64,000 nucleotides of DNA from NCBI RefSeq assembly GCF_030063135.1, contig NZ_JASISO010000012.1, positions 62,001-126,000 on the forward strand, read 5' to 3'. The translations under genes and the position numbers were made by a program. This document shows positions 36,827 through 46,963 of this stretch, one piece after another. Position 1 is the stretch's first letter, and the number at the start of each line of letters is the position of its first letter. Source of the stretch: Streptomyces sp. G-G2. GTDB lineage: Bacteria; Actinomycetota; Actinomycetes; Streptomycetales; Streptomycetaceae. Under the pieces are notes generated by a model. The model saw only the letters and a list, made by a program, of their open reading frames with translations, searched no databases and was not told the origin of the DNA.

Positions 36827-38200
36827 GTGGTAGACCGCATGCCGCCGCTCGCGCCCGAGGAGCTCCGCGCCCTCGTCGCCGCCGGTGATATCGACACAGT
36901 GGTCCTGGCCTTCCCCGACATGCAGGGGCGGCTCCAGGGCAAGCGGTTCGCCGCACAGTTCTTCCTCGACGAGGTCATGTCCCACGGCACCGAGGGCTGC
37001 AACTACCTGCTCGCCGTCGACACCGACATGAACACCGTCGACGGCTACGAGATGTCCTCCTGGGACCGGGGCTACGGCGACTTCGCCATGCACCCCGACC
37101 TGTCCACCCTGCGCCCCATCCCCTGGAACCCCGGCAGCGCACTGGTCATGGCCGACCTCGCCTGGAACGACGGCTCGCCCGTCGTCGCCGCGCCCCGCCA
37201 GATCCTGCGGCGCCAGCTGGCGCGCCTCGCCGAGCACGGTTACACCGCGATGGTCGGCACCGAGCTGGAGTTCATGGTGTTCCAGGACACCTACGAGCAG
37301 GCCTGGGACGCCAACTACCGCGGCCTGACCCCGGCCAACCAGTACAACATCGACTATTCCGTCCTCGGCACCGGCCGGATCGAACCGCTGCTGCGCCGGA
37401 TCCGCAACGAGATGCAGGCCGCGGGCCTGATCGTCGAGTCGGCCAAGGGCGAGTGCAACCTCGGGCAGCACGAGATCGCCTTCCGCTACGACGAGGCCGT
37501 CGTCACCTGCGACCAGCACTCCGTGTACAAGACGGGCGCCAAGGAGATCGCCTCCCAGGAAGGCGTCTCGCTCACCTTCATGGCCAAGTACGACGAGCGC
37601 GAGGGCAACTCCTGCCACATCCACCTCTCGCTCAACGACGCCGACGGACGCAACGCGATGGCGGCCGAGGGCGACGACGCTCCCGGCGGAATGTCACCGG
37701 TGATGCGCCACTTCCTGGCGGGCCAGCTGGCCGCGCTGCGGGACTTCTCCCTTCTCTACGCCCCGAACATCAACTCGTACAAGCGTTTCCGCCCGGGATC
37801 CTTCGCGCCGACCGCCGTCGCCTGGGGTGTGGACAACCGCACCTGCGCCCTGCGCGTGGTCGGCCACGGCCGCTCGATGCGCTTCGAGAACCGCCTCCCC
37901 GGCGGTGACGTCAACCCGTACCTGGCCGTCGCGGGCCTGGTCGCGGCCGGCCTCTACGGCATCGAGAACCGCCTGGAGCTGCCCGAGTCCTGTACGGGCA
38001 ACGCCTACACCGCCGACTACGCGCACGTCCCCGCCACCCTGCGCGAGGCCGCCGAGCTGTGGGAGAACAGCGAGATCGCCAAGGCCGCCTTCGGCCCCGA
38101 AGTGGTCGCCCACTACCGGAACATGGCCCGTGTCGAACTCGACGCCTACGACTCCGCCGTGACCGACTGGGAGCTGCGCCGTTCCTTCGAACGGCTGTAA
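36827..38200 (+). CDS. glnA4: GlnA4-type gamma-glutamylamide (ethanolamide) synthetase
   Basis: 457 residues, type I glutamine-synthetase fold. Active-site sequences GTELEFMVF, KGECNLGQHEIAFRYD, NSCHIHLSL and NINSYKRF (metal, ATP and glutamate sites) are present. The adenylylation Tyr motif of true GlnA is absent, as in the GlnA2-4 paralogues. S. coelicolor GlnA4 was reported to ligate glutamate to ethanolamine (from memory); the neighbours here agree. It would catalyse ATP + glutamate + amine to gamma-glutamylamide. GTG 36827 follows GAAGGAGAG at 6 bases. It heads the operon with the aldehyde dehydrogenase and SDR. Confidence 0.93.
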   Translation: MVDRMPPLAPEELRALVAAGDIDTVVLAFPDMQGRLQGKRFAAQFFLDEVMSHGTEGCNYLLAVDTDMNTVDGYEMSSWDRGYGDFAMHPDLSTLRPIPWNPGSALVMADLAWNDGSPVVAAPRQILRRQLARLAEHGYTAMVGTELEFMVFQDTYEQAWDANYRGLTPANQYNIDYSVLGTGRIEPLLRRIRNEMQAAGLIVESAKGECNLGQHEIAFRYDEAVVTCDQHSVYKTGAKEIASQEGVSLTFMAKYDEREGNSCHIHLSLNDADGRNAMAAEGDDAPGGMSPVMRHFLAGQLAALRDFSLLYAPNINSYKRFRPGSFAPTAVAWGVDNRTCALRVVGHGRSMRFENRLPGGDVNPYLAVAGLVAAGLYGIENRLELPESCTGNAYTADYAHVPATLREAAELWENSEIAKAAFGPEVVAHYRNMARVELDAYDSAVTDWELRRSFERL

Positions 38201-38254
38201 CCCCGCCCACCCACCGTCCCGTTGGAACCGAGCGAACCACTGAGAGGGCACCAC

Positions 38255-39622
38255 GTGTCATCCGATGCGCTGGACGTACTGAATCCGGCCACCGAGGAGA
38301 TCGTCGCCACCGTCCCGGCCGCCACACGGGACGATGTCGACGCCGCCGTCGTACGGGCCACCGCGGCCCAGCGCGGCTGGGCCGCAGCCGCCCCCGCCGA
38401 CCGGGCCCGGCTGCTGCGCCGCTTCGCGGCCGCCGTGGACGGGCACCGCGAGGAGCTCGCCCTGCTGGAGGTCCGCGAGGCGGGCCACACCATCGGCAAC
38501 GCCCGCTGGGAGGCGGGCAACGTCCGCGACCTGCTCGAATTCGCCGCCGGGGGAGTGGAACGGCTCTCCGGCCGCCAGATCCCCGTCTCCGGCGGCATCG
38601 ACATCACCTTCCTCGAACCCCTCGGCGTCATCGGCGTGATCGCCCCCTGGAACTTCCCCATGCCGATCGCCGCCTGGGGCCTGGCGCCCGCCCTCGCCGC
38701 GGGCAACGCCGTCATCCTCAAACCCGCCGAGACCACCCCCCTCACCGCGCTCCGGCTCGCCGAAATCGCCCTGGAGGCGGGCCTGCCCGAGCACCTCTTC
38801 CAAGTGCTGCCGGGACGCGGCCCGGTCGCGGGCGACGCGCTCGTCGAACACCCCGGAGTCGCGAAGATCGTCTTCACCGGCTCCACCGGAGTCGGCAAGC
38901 AGATCATGGCCAAGTGCGCCGAACGGGTGAAGCGCGTCACCCTCGAACTCGGCGGCAAGAGCCCCAACATCGTCTTCGCCGACGCCGACCTCGAAGCCGC
39001 CGCGGCCGCCGCCCCGATGGCCTTCCTCGACAACACCGGCCAGGACTGCTGTGCCCGCACCCGGATCCTGGTCCAGCGCTCCGTCTACGACCGCTTCCTC
39101 GACCTGATCACCCCCGGGATCGAGGGCGTGGTCGTCGGCGACCCGGCCGACGAGAAGACCCAGATGGGCCCGCTGATCTCGCGCGCCCAGCTGGAACGCG
39201 TACGGTCCTACGTCACCGACGACCTCACCGCGGTCCGCGGCTCCGCCCCCGAGGGCCCCGGGTTCTGGTACCCGCCCACCCTCGTCACCGGGGCCGGTCC
39301 CACCGCCCCCGTCGCCGCCGAGGAGGTCTTCGGCCCGGTCGCCGTCGTCCTGCCCTTCGAAAACGAGGAGGACGCCGTACGGCTGGCCAACGCCACCGAG
39401 TACGGGCTCTCCGGCTCCCTGTGGACCCGCGACGTGGGCCGCGCGCTGCGCGTCTCGCGCGCCGTCGCCGCGGGCAACCTCTCCGTCAACTCCCACAGCA
39501 GCGTGCGCTACTGGACCCCCTTCGGCGGATACAAGCAGTCCGGCCTCGGCCGGGAACTGGGACCCGACGCCCTCACCGCGTTCACCGAGACCAAGAACGT
39601 CTTCATCAGCACGGAGGCCTGA
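38255..39622 (+). CDS. NAD(P)-dependent aldehyde dehydrogenase
   Basis: 455 residues. Catalytic Cys265 in NTGQDCCARTR, general-base Glu in LELGGKSPNIVFAD, and the cofactor-site segment APWNFPMPIAAWGLAPALAA. It would oxidise a gamma-glutamylated amino aldehyde to the acid, as PuuC does in putrescine breakdown. GTG 38255 has GAGAGGG at 6 bases. It lies 54 bp after glnA4 and 5 bp before the SDR gene, so the three are one operon. Confidence 0.95.
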   Translation: MSSDALDVLNPATEEIVATVPAATRDDVDAAVVRATAAQRGWAAAAPADRARLLRRFAAAVDGHREELALLEVREAGHTIGNARWEAGNVRDLLEFAAGGVERLSGRQIPVSGGIDITFLEPLGVIGVIAPWNFPMPIAAWGLAPALAAGNAVILKPAETTPLTALRLAEIALEAGLPEHLFQVLPGRGPVAGDALVEHPGVAKIVFTGSTGVGKQIMAKCAERVKRVTLELGGKSPNIVFADADLEAAAAAAPMAFLDNTGQDCCARTRILVQRSVYDRFLDLITPGIEGVVVGDPADEKTQMGPLISRAQLERVRSYVTDDLTAVRGSAPEGPGFWYPPTLVTGAGPTAPVAAEEVFGPVAVVLPFENEEDAVRLANATEYGLSGSLWTRDVGRALRVSRAVAAGNLSVNSHSSVRYWTPFGGYKQSGLGRELGPDALTAFTETKNVFISTEA

Positions 39623-39627
39623 ACCAC

Positions 39628-40422
39628 ATGACCGCCCAGCACACCGAAGAGTCCGTCTGCCGCCGACTGGTCGGCCGTACCGCCGTCATCACCGGAGCCG
39701 GAAGCGGCATCGGCCTCGCCACCGCCCGCCGCCTCGCCTCCGAAGGCGCCAACGTCGTCTGCGGCGACATCGACGAAACGGCGGGCAAGGCCGCCGCCGA
39801 AGAGGTCGGCGGCACCTTCGTGAAGGTCGACGTCACCAGCCCCGAGCAGGTCGAGGCCCTCTTCAAGACCGCCTTCGACACCTACGGCTCCGTCGACATC
39901 GCCTTCAACAACGCGGGCATCTCGCCCCCGGACGACGACTCGATCCTCACCACCGGCCTGGAGGCCTGGAAGCGGGTCCAGGACGTCAACCTCACCTCCG
40001 TCTACCTGTGCTGCAAGGCCGCCCTGCCCTACATGCAGCGCCAGGGCCGGGGCTCCATCATCAACACCGCCTCCTTCGTCGCGATCATGGGCGCCGCCAC
40101 CTCCCAGATCTCCTACACCGCCTCCAAGGGCGGGGTCCTGGCCATGTCCCGCGAACTGGGCGTCCAGTTCGCCCGCGAGGGCATCCGCGTCAACGCCCTG
40201 TGCCCGGGACCCGTCAACACCCCGCTGCTCCAGGAACTGTTCGCCAAGGACCCCGAGCGCGCCGCGCGCCGCCTCGTGCACATCCCGGTCGGCCGCTTCG
40301 CCGAGCCCACCGAGATCGCCGCCGCCGTCGCCTTCCTCGCCAGCGACGACTCCTCCTTCGTCAACGCCACCGACTTCCTGGTCGACGGCGGCATCGCGGG
40401 CGCGTACGTCACCCCCCTGTAG
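39628..40422 (+). CDS. Short-chain dehydrogenase/reductase
   Basis: 264 residues, classical SDR. Cofactor motif TGAGSGIG (about 23-30), NNAG, and the catalytic Ser-Tyr-x3-Lys as SYTASKGG. The Asp after strand 2 (CGDIDE) points to NAD(H). In this operon it could oxidise the hydroxyl of gamma-glutamylethanolamide to the aldehyde that the preceding dehydrogenase then takes to the acid. The start is 5 bp after the aldehyde dehydrogenase stop, with ACGGAGGC upstream. Confidence 0.94.
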   Translation: MTAQHTEESVCRRLVGRTAVITGAGSGIGLATARRLASEGANVVCGDIDETAGKAAAEEVGGTFVKVDVTSPEQVEALFKTAFDTYGSVDIAFNNAGISPPDDDSILTTGLEAWKRVQDVNLTSVYLCCKAALPYMQRQGRGSIINTASFVAIMGAATSQISYTASKGGVLAMSRELGVQFAREGIRVNALCPGPVNTPLLQELFAKDPERAARRLVHIPVGRFAEPTEIAAAVAFLASDDSSFVNATDFLVDGGIAGAYVTPL

Positions 40423-40450
40423 AGCGCGGCCCCCCGGGTCCGCCCCGAGC

Positions 40451-40457
40451 GTTCACC
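40451..40457 (+). promoter_or_regulatory. Possible PHO-box unit 1
   Basis: GTTCACC inside the direct repeat GAGCGTTCACCT (40447-40458), 100 bp before the secreted phosphatase gene. It matches the core of the Streptomyces PhoP direct-repeat unit; a second unit in phase is poor. Confidence 0.4.
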
Positions 40458-40546
40458 TGGACCGCACCACCCCGGCAGCCGGGCGTCGCACCACCCCCCG
40501 CTGCCGAGCACCAACGGCCGCGACGATCTTCGTCAGAAACAGGAGC

Positions 40547-40553
40547 GTTCACC
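40547..40553 (+). promoter_or_regulatory. Possible PHO-box unit 2
   Basis: Second copy of GAGCGTTCACCT (40543-40554), 96 bp after the first and directly before the phosphatase start codon. It also overlaps the AGGAG ribosome site. Confidence 0.35.
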
Positions 40554-40556
40554 TCA

Positions 40557-41858
<1,302 letters not shown>

Positions 41859-41869
41859 CCGGGTCCGGA

Positions 41870-43072
41870 TCAGAGGAAGGTGCGGCCCTCGCCCCGGTAC
41901 GTCGGGACGGTGGCCGTCACCCGGTCGCCCTCGACGAGGTGCAGCTCCTCGAACCGCTCGCACAGCTCCCCGGCCTTCGCGTGCCGGAACCACACCCGGT
42001 CACCGATCAGCAGGTCGTCCGCCGGGGCGCCGAGCAGCGGGGTCTGCACCTCGCCCGCGCCCTCCTGCGGGTCGTAGCGCAGACCCTGCGGCAGGTACGG
42101 CTCCGGCAGCCGGTCGGCGCCCGCCGCCCCCGACGCCGGATAGCCGCCGCCCAGTACGGTGATCACGCCCACTCCGGGCCGCCGCACCACCGGCTGGGCG
42201 AACAGGGCCGCCGGACGGCCCCGGAACGACGTGTAGTTGTCGAACAGCCGCGGTACGTACAGACCCGACCCGGCGGCGATCTCCGTCACCGCGTCCTCGG
42301 CGGCCGTCTGCTGCACACTGCCCGTGCCGCCGCCGTTGACGAACTCCAGCTCACCGACGACCGCGCGCACCGCCCGTACCGCCGCCGCGCGGCGCACCGC
42401 CAGCTCCTTGCGGGCCGTGGCCTGCATCAACCGGATCGCCCGCGAGCGCAGCGGGCGCCCCGCCAAGGCGTCACCGACCCCGGCCACATGGCCCTCGTAC
42501 CCCATCAGGCCGACCACCCGGAAGCCGGGGCGCGCGGCCACCGTGCGGGCCAGCTCCGCCAGCTGGGCGGGTTCGCGCAGCGGGGAGCGGCGCGCGCCGA
42601 CCCGTATCCGGCCGCCCAACAGGTGCAGGGCGGTGTCCAGTTCGAGGCAGACCCGGATCTGCTCGGCCCCGCCGTCGCGGGAGCGGTCGATCAGGTCGAG
42701 CTGCCCGGGGTCGTCGACCATCACGGTGACGGTGGCGGCCAGCTTCGGATCGGCGGCCAGCTCGGCGAACCCGGCGCGGTCGGCGCTGGGGTAGGCGAGG
42801 AGTACGTCCTCGAAGCCGGACCGGGCCAGCCAGAGCGACTCGGCGAGCGTGTAGGACATGATCCCGGCGAACCCGGGCCGGGCCAGGACCCGTTCGAGCA
42901 GCGCCCGGCACCGTACCGACTTGCTCGCGACCCGGACCGGCTTCCCGCCCGCGCGGCGCACGAGGTCGTCGGCGTTGGCATCGAACGCGTCGAGATCCAC
43001 GAGGGCCAGCGGCGCGTCGAGGTGGGCGGTGGCCCGGTCGTAACGGGCCCGATCGGCGGCGGGGGAAGTCAT
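41870..43072 (-). CDS. PLP-dependent alanine-racemase-fold enzyme (D-threonine aldolase/D-amino acid deaminase-like)
   Basis: 400 residues. TIM-barrel PLP enzyme: LALVDLDAFDANADDLVRRA then RVASKSVRC, with the Schiff-base Lys at about residue 51, and a C-terminal beta domain with GDRVWFRHAKAGELCERFEE, whose His-x-Lys-x-Gly-Glu-x-Cys resembles the metal site of D-threonine aldolase and D-serine dehydratase. Substrate unknown. ATG 43072 lacks a clear ribosome site. It converges on the secreted phosphatase gene with 11 bp between stops. Confidence 0.88.
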   Translation of the reverse strand: MTSPAADRARYDRATAHLDAPLALVDLDAFDANADDLVRRAGGKPVRVASKSVRCRALLERVLARPGFAGIMSYTLAESLWLARSGFEDVLLAYPSADRAGFAELAADPKLAATVTVMVDDPGQLDLIDRSRDGGAEQIRVCLELDTALHLLGGRIRVGARRSPLREPAQLAELARTVAARPGFRVVGLMGYEGHVAGVGDALAGRPLRSRAIRLMQATARKELAVRRAAAVRAVRAVVGELEFVNGGGTGSVQQTAAEDAVTEIAAGSGLYVPRLFDNYTSFRGRPAALFAQPVVRRPGVGVITVLGGGYPASGAAGADRLPEPYLPQGLRYDPQEGAGEVQTPLLGAPADDLLIGDRVWFRHAKAGELCERFEELHLVEGDRVTATVPTYRGEGRTFL

Positions 43073-43296
43073 GGGCGCAGCTTGCCACGGGCGTTTACCG
43101 GTGGGTAGTACCTCCGCCCCCTCCGTCTCGCACGGGGGCGCCCCCGCCTGACGGGGCCGGTCGGGCCCGGCCGACCGATCCCGGCGCCCGCTCCCCGGGA
43201 GGTCGGTCGGCCGCAGGAGGCACTGTCGCGGCGCCGTAGAGTACGGGCAGGCACCCGCAGGCACGGCACGGTACGGAACGGGGGCGGAGCCGCCGG
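43073..43296. promoter_or_regulatory. Divergent region, PLP enzyme / membrane protein
   Basis: 224 bp between divergent genes. TAGAGT at 43237-43242 could be a -10 hexamer for the rightward gene. No palindromic operator is evident. Confidence 0.35.
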
Positions 43297-44148
43297 ATGA
43301 CCATGTCCGACCGAGAGACCGAGACCGCCCCGCCCTCGGAGCCGGGCGGCCCCGGCGACCCGCGCGCGATGAGCTGGGACCCTCTCGCACCCGAACTCCC
43401 CGCGGCCCGTCACGGATGCGCGCGCCGCGTCACCGCCGCGCTCTGCGCCGCCGCCGGGCTGGCCCTGATCGCGGGCGCCGCCTCCGGGCTCTGGTCCGAG
43501 CACCGGGAACGCTCCCGCCCCCCGACCCCCGCCGAGGCGTACCGCACGGCCGGCTCCCTCTGGCGGGAGACCCCGGTCGACACCCTCCTGCCGCCCGCCC
43601 TCGACGGCCGCGGCGCCGGACCCGGCGGGTCCGACCGGACGTGGACCCGCGTCGCCCTCGCCCCCGACGCCACCTGCGCCGCCGCCCTGCCCCCCGACTG
43701 GCAGGCCCGGTTCGCCGCGACCGGCTGCACCCGCGTGCTGCGCGCCACCTACACCGACGCCACCCGCAGCTCCCTGATCACCGTCGGCATGGTCTTCACC
43801 CCCGCCGACCCGACCGCGATGGCGGCCCTGCGCGAGCGGCCACCGGTCCCGCCCGGCTACGGCTTCGCCGACGCGCAGCGCGCCGCCTGGACGGTGTCCG
43901 TCCTCCCCGAGGCGCCCGTACTCCTCTACGCCGTCTCCGCCTTCGCGGACGGCCGCCCGGTGCCCGAGCCGCGCCCCGCCGAGGACGCGGTCAAGAAGGA
44001 GGACACCGGCGCCGTGGCCCGGGCGGGCCTCGGCCACGAGGCGAAGGGCGTCGCCGACCGGATAGAGCGCGCCGTCCGCGCCCTGGCCGCCCCGCGGCCC
44101 GCCCCCACCGCCCTCGCCACCGCCACCCGCACGGAGCCGCCCCGATGA
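43297..44148 (+). CDS. Single-pass membrane protein, partner of mycosin-like protease
   Basis: 283 residues. A cytoplasmic N-terminus of about 42 residues, one membrane segment (VTAALCAAAGLALIAGAASG, 45-64), then an extracytoplasmic domain with two or three cysteines. No known domain recognised. The stop overlaps the protease start as ATGA, so the two are translationally coupled and probably form a complex or an enzyme-regulator pair. Confidence 0.8.
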   Translation: MTMSDRETETAPPSEPGGPGDPRAMSWDPLAPELPAARHGCARRVTAALCAAAGLALIAGAASGLWSEHRERSRPPTPAEAYRTAGSLWRETPVDTLLPPALDGRGAGPGGSDRTWTRVALAPDATCAAALPPDWQARFAATGCTRVLRATYTDATRSSLITVGMVFTPADPTAMAALRERPPVPPGYGFADAQRAAWTVSVLPEAPVLLYAVSAFADGRPVPEPRPAEDAVKKEDTGAVARAGLGHEAKGVADRIERAVRALAAPRPAPTALATATRTEPPR

Positions 44149-45350
44149 CCCTGCCCGCCCGCGCGGCCTCGGTCACCGCCGTCTTCGCCCTCGCCCTCGG
44201 CTGCGCCGCCCTCACCGCCCCGCCCGCCGCCGCCGACGCCATCCGCGACCGCCAGTGGGGTCTGACCGCGCTGCGCGCCGAGGAGGCCTGGGGCACCACC
44301 CGGGGCGCGGGGATCACCGTGGCCGTCCTGGACACCGGGGTCGACGCCACCCACCCCGACCTGGCGGGCCAGGTCCTGGAGGGCACCGACCTCATCGGCA
44401 TGGGCGCCTCACGCGGCGACCGGGCCTGGGCCCGCCACGGCACCGCCATGGCCGGGGTGATCGCCGGGCACGGCCACGGCGCCAACGGCGGACAGGGCGT
44501 CCTCGGCATCGCACCACAGGCCAGGATCCTGCCGGTCCGGGTGATCCTGGAGGAGGGCGACCCCGGCCGGGCGAAGGCCCGCGAGAGCAAGGGCGGCGCC
44601 CTCGCCGACGGCATCCGCTGGGCCGCCGACCACGGCGCCGACGTGATCAACATGTCCCTCGGCGACGACAGCCAGTCCGCCCACCACGAGGCCGCCGAGG
44701 ACGAGGCCGTCCAGTACGCGCTGGCCAAGGGCGTCGTCGTGGTCGCCTCGGCGGGCAACGGCGGCGAGCAGGGCGACCACACCTCGTACCCTGCGGCCTA
44801 CCCCGGCGTGATCGCGGTCACCGCCGTCGACCGCAAGGGCGCCAAGGCCTCCTTCTCCACCCGCAACTGGTACGCCACCGTCGCCGCCCCCGGCGTCGAC
44901 ATCGTCATCGCCGACCCCGATCGCGGCTACTACGAGGGCTGGGGCACCAGCGCCGCCGCGGCCTCCGTCTCCGGTGTGGTGGCGCTCGTACGCTCCGCGC
45001 ACCCCACGCTGTCCCCGGCCCAGATCAAGAAGCTGCTGGAGGACACCGCCTCGGACGCCCCGCGCGGCGGCCGGGACGACGCGCGCGGGCACGGGCTGGT
45101 CGACCCGGTCGCGGCCCTCCAGGCGGCGGACGCGCTGCGGGCGCAGCCGGCCGCGCCGACCCCGGTCCCGGCCGCCGGCCGCTACTTCGGCCCCGGTCCC
45201 GCGCCGGTACGTCCCCCCACGAGCCGCACCCGCTACGCCGCCCCCGCCGCGGCGGGGGCCGGGGTGCTGCTGCTCGTGCTGTCCGGCGTACTGCTCCGGC
45301 GCCGCCGCCCCCGGCGGGCGCCGGACGCCGAGGCCCCGGGCGGGATATAA
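44145..45350 (+). CDS. Mycosin-like subtilase, membrane-anchored (type VII secretion-type)
   Basis: 401 residues, S8 serine protease. Signal peptide 1-30; catalytic D63 in VAVLDTGVDATHPDL, H98 in RHGTAMAGVIAG, S269 in GWGTSAAAASVSG. A Pro-rich linker precedes a C-terminal membrane segment (AAAGAGVLLLVLSGVLL) and an Arg-rich stop, the layout of mycosins (MycP) of ESX systems. No EccC, EsxA or EsxB genes are in the window, so it stands alone here. It is translationally coupled to the preceding membrane protein. Confidence 0.93.
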   Translation: MTLPARAASVTAVFALALGCAALTAPPAAADAIRDRQWGLTALRAEEAWGTTRGAGITVAVLDTGVDATHPDLAGQVLEGTDLIGMGASRGDRAWARHGTAMAGVIAGHGHGANGGQGVLGIAPQARILPVRVILEEGDPGRAKARESKGGALADGIRWAADHGADVINMSLGDDSQSAHHEAAEDEAVQYALAKGVVVVASAGNGGEQGDHTSYPAAYPGVIAVTAVDRKGAKASFSTRNWYATVAAPGVDIVIADPDRGYYEGWGTSAAAASVSGVVALVRSAHPTLSPAQIKKLLEDTASDAPRGGRDDARGHGLVDPVAALQAADALRAQPAAPTPVPAAGRYFGPGPAPVRPPTSRTRYAAPAAAGAGVLLLVLSGVLLRRRRPRRAPDAEAPGGI

Positions 45351-45362
45351 GGTCGGGTAACT

Positions 45363-46103
45363 GTGGCCCAGAAGAACATTCCAGACCCCGGTTTCTCCGA
45401 CGACGACGGCACCGCCGACCCCCGGCTGAGCGCGGCCCTCGCCGCGTGGGCCGAGGACAGAACGCGGGAGCCGCAGGTGCTGGCGGCCCTCAAGGGCGCC
45501 CGCCTCCTCGTCCCCGTCGTCGCCGTCCTCGGCGAGGTGGAGACCGACCCGCAGACCGGGCTGAAGCGCGAGAAGACCAGCGACATGGCCGTCCCCACCC
45601 TCAAGGCGGGGGACCGGCGGGCGCTGCCCGCCTTCACCTCGATCGCGGCCCTCGCCCGGTGGGACCCGACGGCCCGGCCCGTGGCCGTACCGCTGCACCA
45701 GGCGCTCGCGGCGCTCGCGCACGAGAAGGCCGACACGCTCCTGCTCGACGTGGCGGGCCCGGTGACCTACCAGCTGACCGGCTCGGCGCTGCTCGCGGCG
45801 GCCGAGGGCCGCACCGACGCGGGTCCGCTCGCCGACCCCTCGGTCACCGAGGCGGTACGGGCGGCGGTGGCCGGGACCCCGGCGGTGCTGCGGTCCTACC
45901 TGGGCCCGGGCGGCGCCGACGCGGACGGCACCCTGGCCGTCGTCCTGGCCGAGGGCGCGGACCCGGCGCGGAGCGCGCGCGCCCTCGCCGAGGCCCTGGC
46001 GGCGGACGAGACCCTGCGGGCCCGGCTGGTGCGCGGACTGGACCTGGCGCTGCTGCCGCCGGACGCGCCGGCCCCGGGCGAGCCCCTCTTCGTACGCCGG
46101 TAG
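45363..46103 (+). CDS. SseB-family protein
   Basis: 246 residues. The N-terminal half matches the SseB (enhanced serine sensitivity) domain: LLVPVVAVLGEVETDPQTGL, MAVPTLKAGDRRALPAFTSI and RPVAVPLHQALAAL. SseB-like domains occur beside type VII secretion genes in actinobacteria, which fits the mycosin-like gene 12 bp upstream. The biochemical role is not known. GTG 45363 has a weak ribosome site (AAGGTCGGG). A strong bidirectional hairpin follows. Confidence 0.88.
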   Translation: MAQKNIPDPGFSDDDGTADPRLSAALAAWAEDRTREPQVLAALKGARLLVPVVAVLGEVETDPQTGLKREKTSDMAVPTLKAGDRRALPAFTSIAALARWDPTARPVAVPLHQALAALAHEKADTLLLDVAGPVTYQLTGSALLAAAEGRTDAGPLADPSVTEAVRAAVAGTPAVLRSYLGPGGADADGTLAVVLAEGADPARSARALAEALAADETLRARLVRGLDLALLPPDAPAPGEPLFVRR

Positions 46104-46110
46104 AACGAGA

Positions 46111-46162
46111 AGGCCCCGGTGCCATCACCCCTGAACGCTCAGGGGTGATGGCACCGGGGCCT
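46111..46162. terminator. Bidirectional terminator, 24-bp perfect stem
   Basis: AGGCCCCGGTGCCATC followed by ACCCCTGA pairs perfectly with the matching right arm across the loop ACGC. It lies between the convergent SseB and DUF1844 genes and can serve both. Confidence 0.92.
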
Positions 46163-46175
46163 CGTGCCGCGCGGC

Positions 46176-46553
46176 TCAGCCGAAGACGGGACCCGTGAAC
46201 TTCTCGCCCGGCCCCTGGCCCGGCTCGTCCGGGACCAGCGAGGCCTCGCGGAAGGCGAGCTGGAGCGACTTCAGGCCGTCCCGCAGCGGGGCGGCGTGGA
46301 AGGAGCTGATCTCGGTGGCGCTGGCGGTGACCAGCCCGGCCAGGGCCGTGATCAGCTTGCGGGCCTCGTCGAGGTCCTTGTGCTCGGAGTCCGGCTTGTC
46401 CAGGCCCAGGTTGACCGCGGCGGCGCTGAGCAGGTGCACGGCCACCGTGGTGATCACCTCGACCGCGGGCACGTCCGCGATGTCGCGGGTCATGGCGTCG
46501 TAGTCGGGAGCCTGGTCGGCTCCGGTGGTCTCGGGGGGCGTCGCGTCAGTCAT
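46176..46553 (-). CDS. DUF1844 family protein
   Basis: 125 residues, cytoplasmic, mostly helical. DVPAVEVITTVAVHLLSAAA then VNLGLDKPDSEHKDLDEARK is the DUF1844 signature, a small family of unknown function found upstream of infC in actinobacteria. ATG 46553 has GAAGG immediately upstream. It is divergent from infC across 410 bp. Confidence 0.92.
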   Translation of the reverse strand: MTDATPPETTGADQAPDYDAMTRDIADVPAVEVITTVAVHLLSAAAVNLGLDKPDSEHKDLDEARKLITALAGLVTASATEISSFHAAPLRDGLKSLQLAFREASLVPDEPGQGPGEKFTGPVFG

Positions 46554-46963
46554 GCCTTCACGATAAGCCGAGGCCGCAGGGGGTACGGACCGGGCCCCCG
46601 CCCGGGGTGTTCCCGGCCGGGTTAGCGTCTGGGAAGACCCCTTGCTATATTGGGGTCACCAGACCGGCTGAGCACGCATGTGCCCGGCCCACAAGTGGAG
46701 GCTCCGTACTCCCACCTGATCGTCCCCCAGGACGGTAGGTCACCGGTCAGGGCGGTATCCATCGTTCCGTACGGACGATGGGAATTCGCCTGATGCTGCG
46801 CCCCGCGATGTTGTGATGCGGTGGTGTTCCGGTATTTCCATGGAGCCCCGCCTGTGTCCCGTCCCGGGGCATTTTTCATGTTCCGGTTCGGTTGGTCTCA
46901 CGTCAGAGACGTTACGCGGCTGTCTGCCAGGCGGCCGTGTGGTGGTGCAACCGAGGAGGATCC
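46554..46963. promoter_or_regulatory. infC: 410-bp gene-free region: DUF1844 promoter and long infC leader
   Basis: It contains a candidate infC promoter (TATATT at 46646-46651, TTAGCG at 46622-46627). The -10 lies inside the inverted repeat GACCCC (46636-46641) / GGGGTC (46652-46657). A leader of about 300 nt follows, with a hairpin at 46759-46781 (CCATCGT...ACGATGG arms around CCGTACGG). The leader ends in the AGGAGG ribosome site at 46954-46959. IF3-L35-L20 operons are commonly autoregulated through such leaders; no named riboswitch class is recognisable. Confidence 0.55.
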
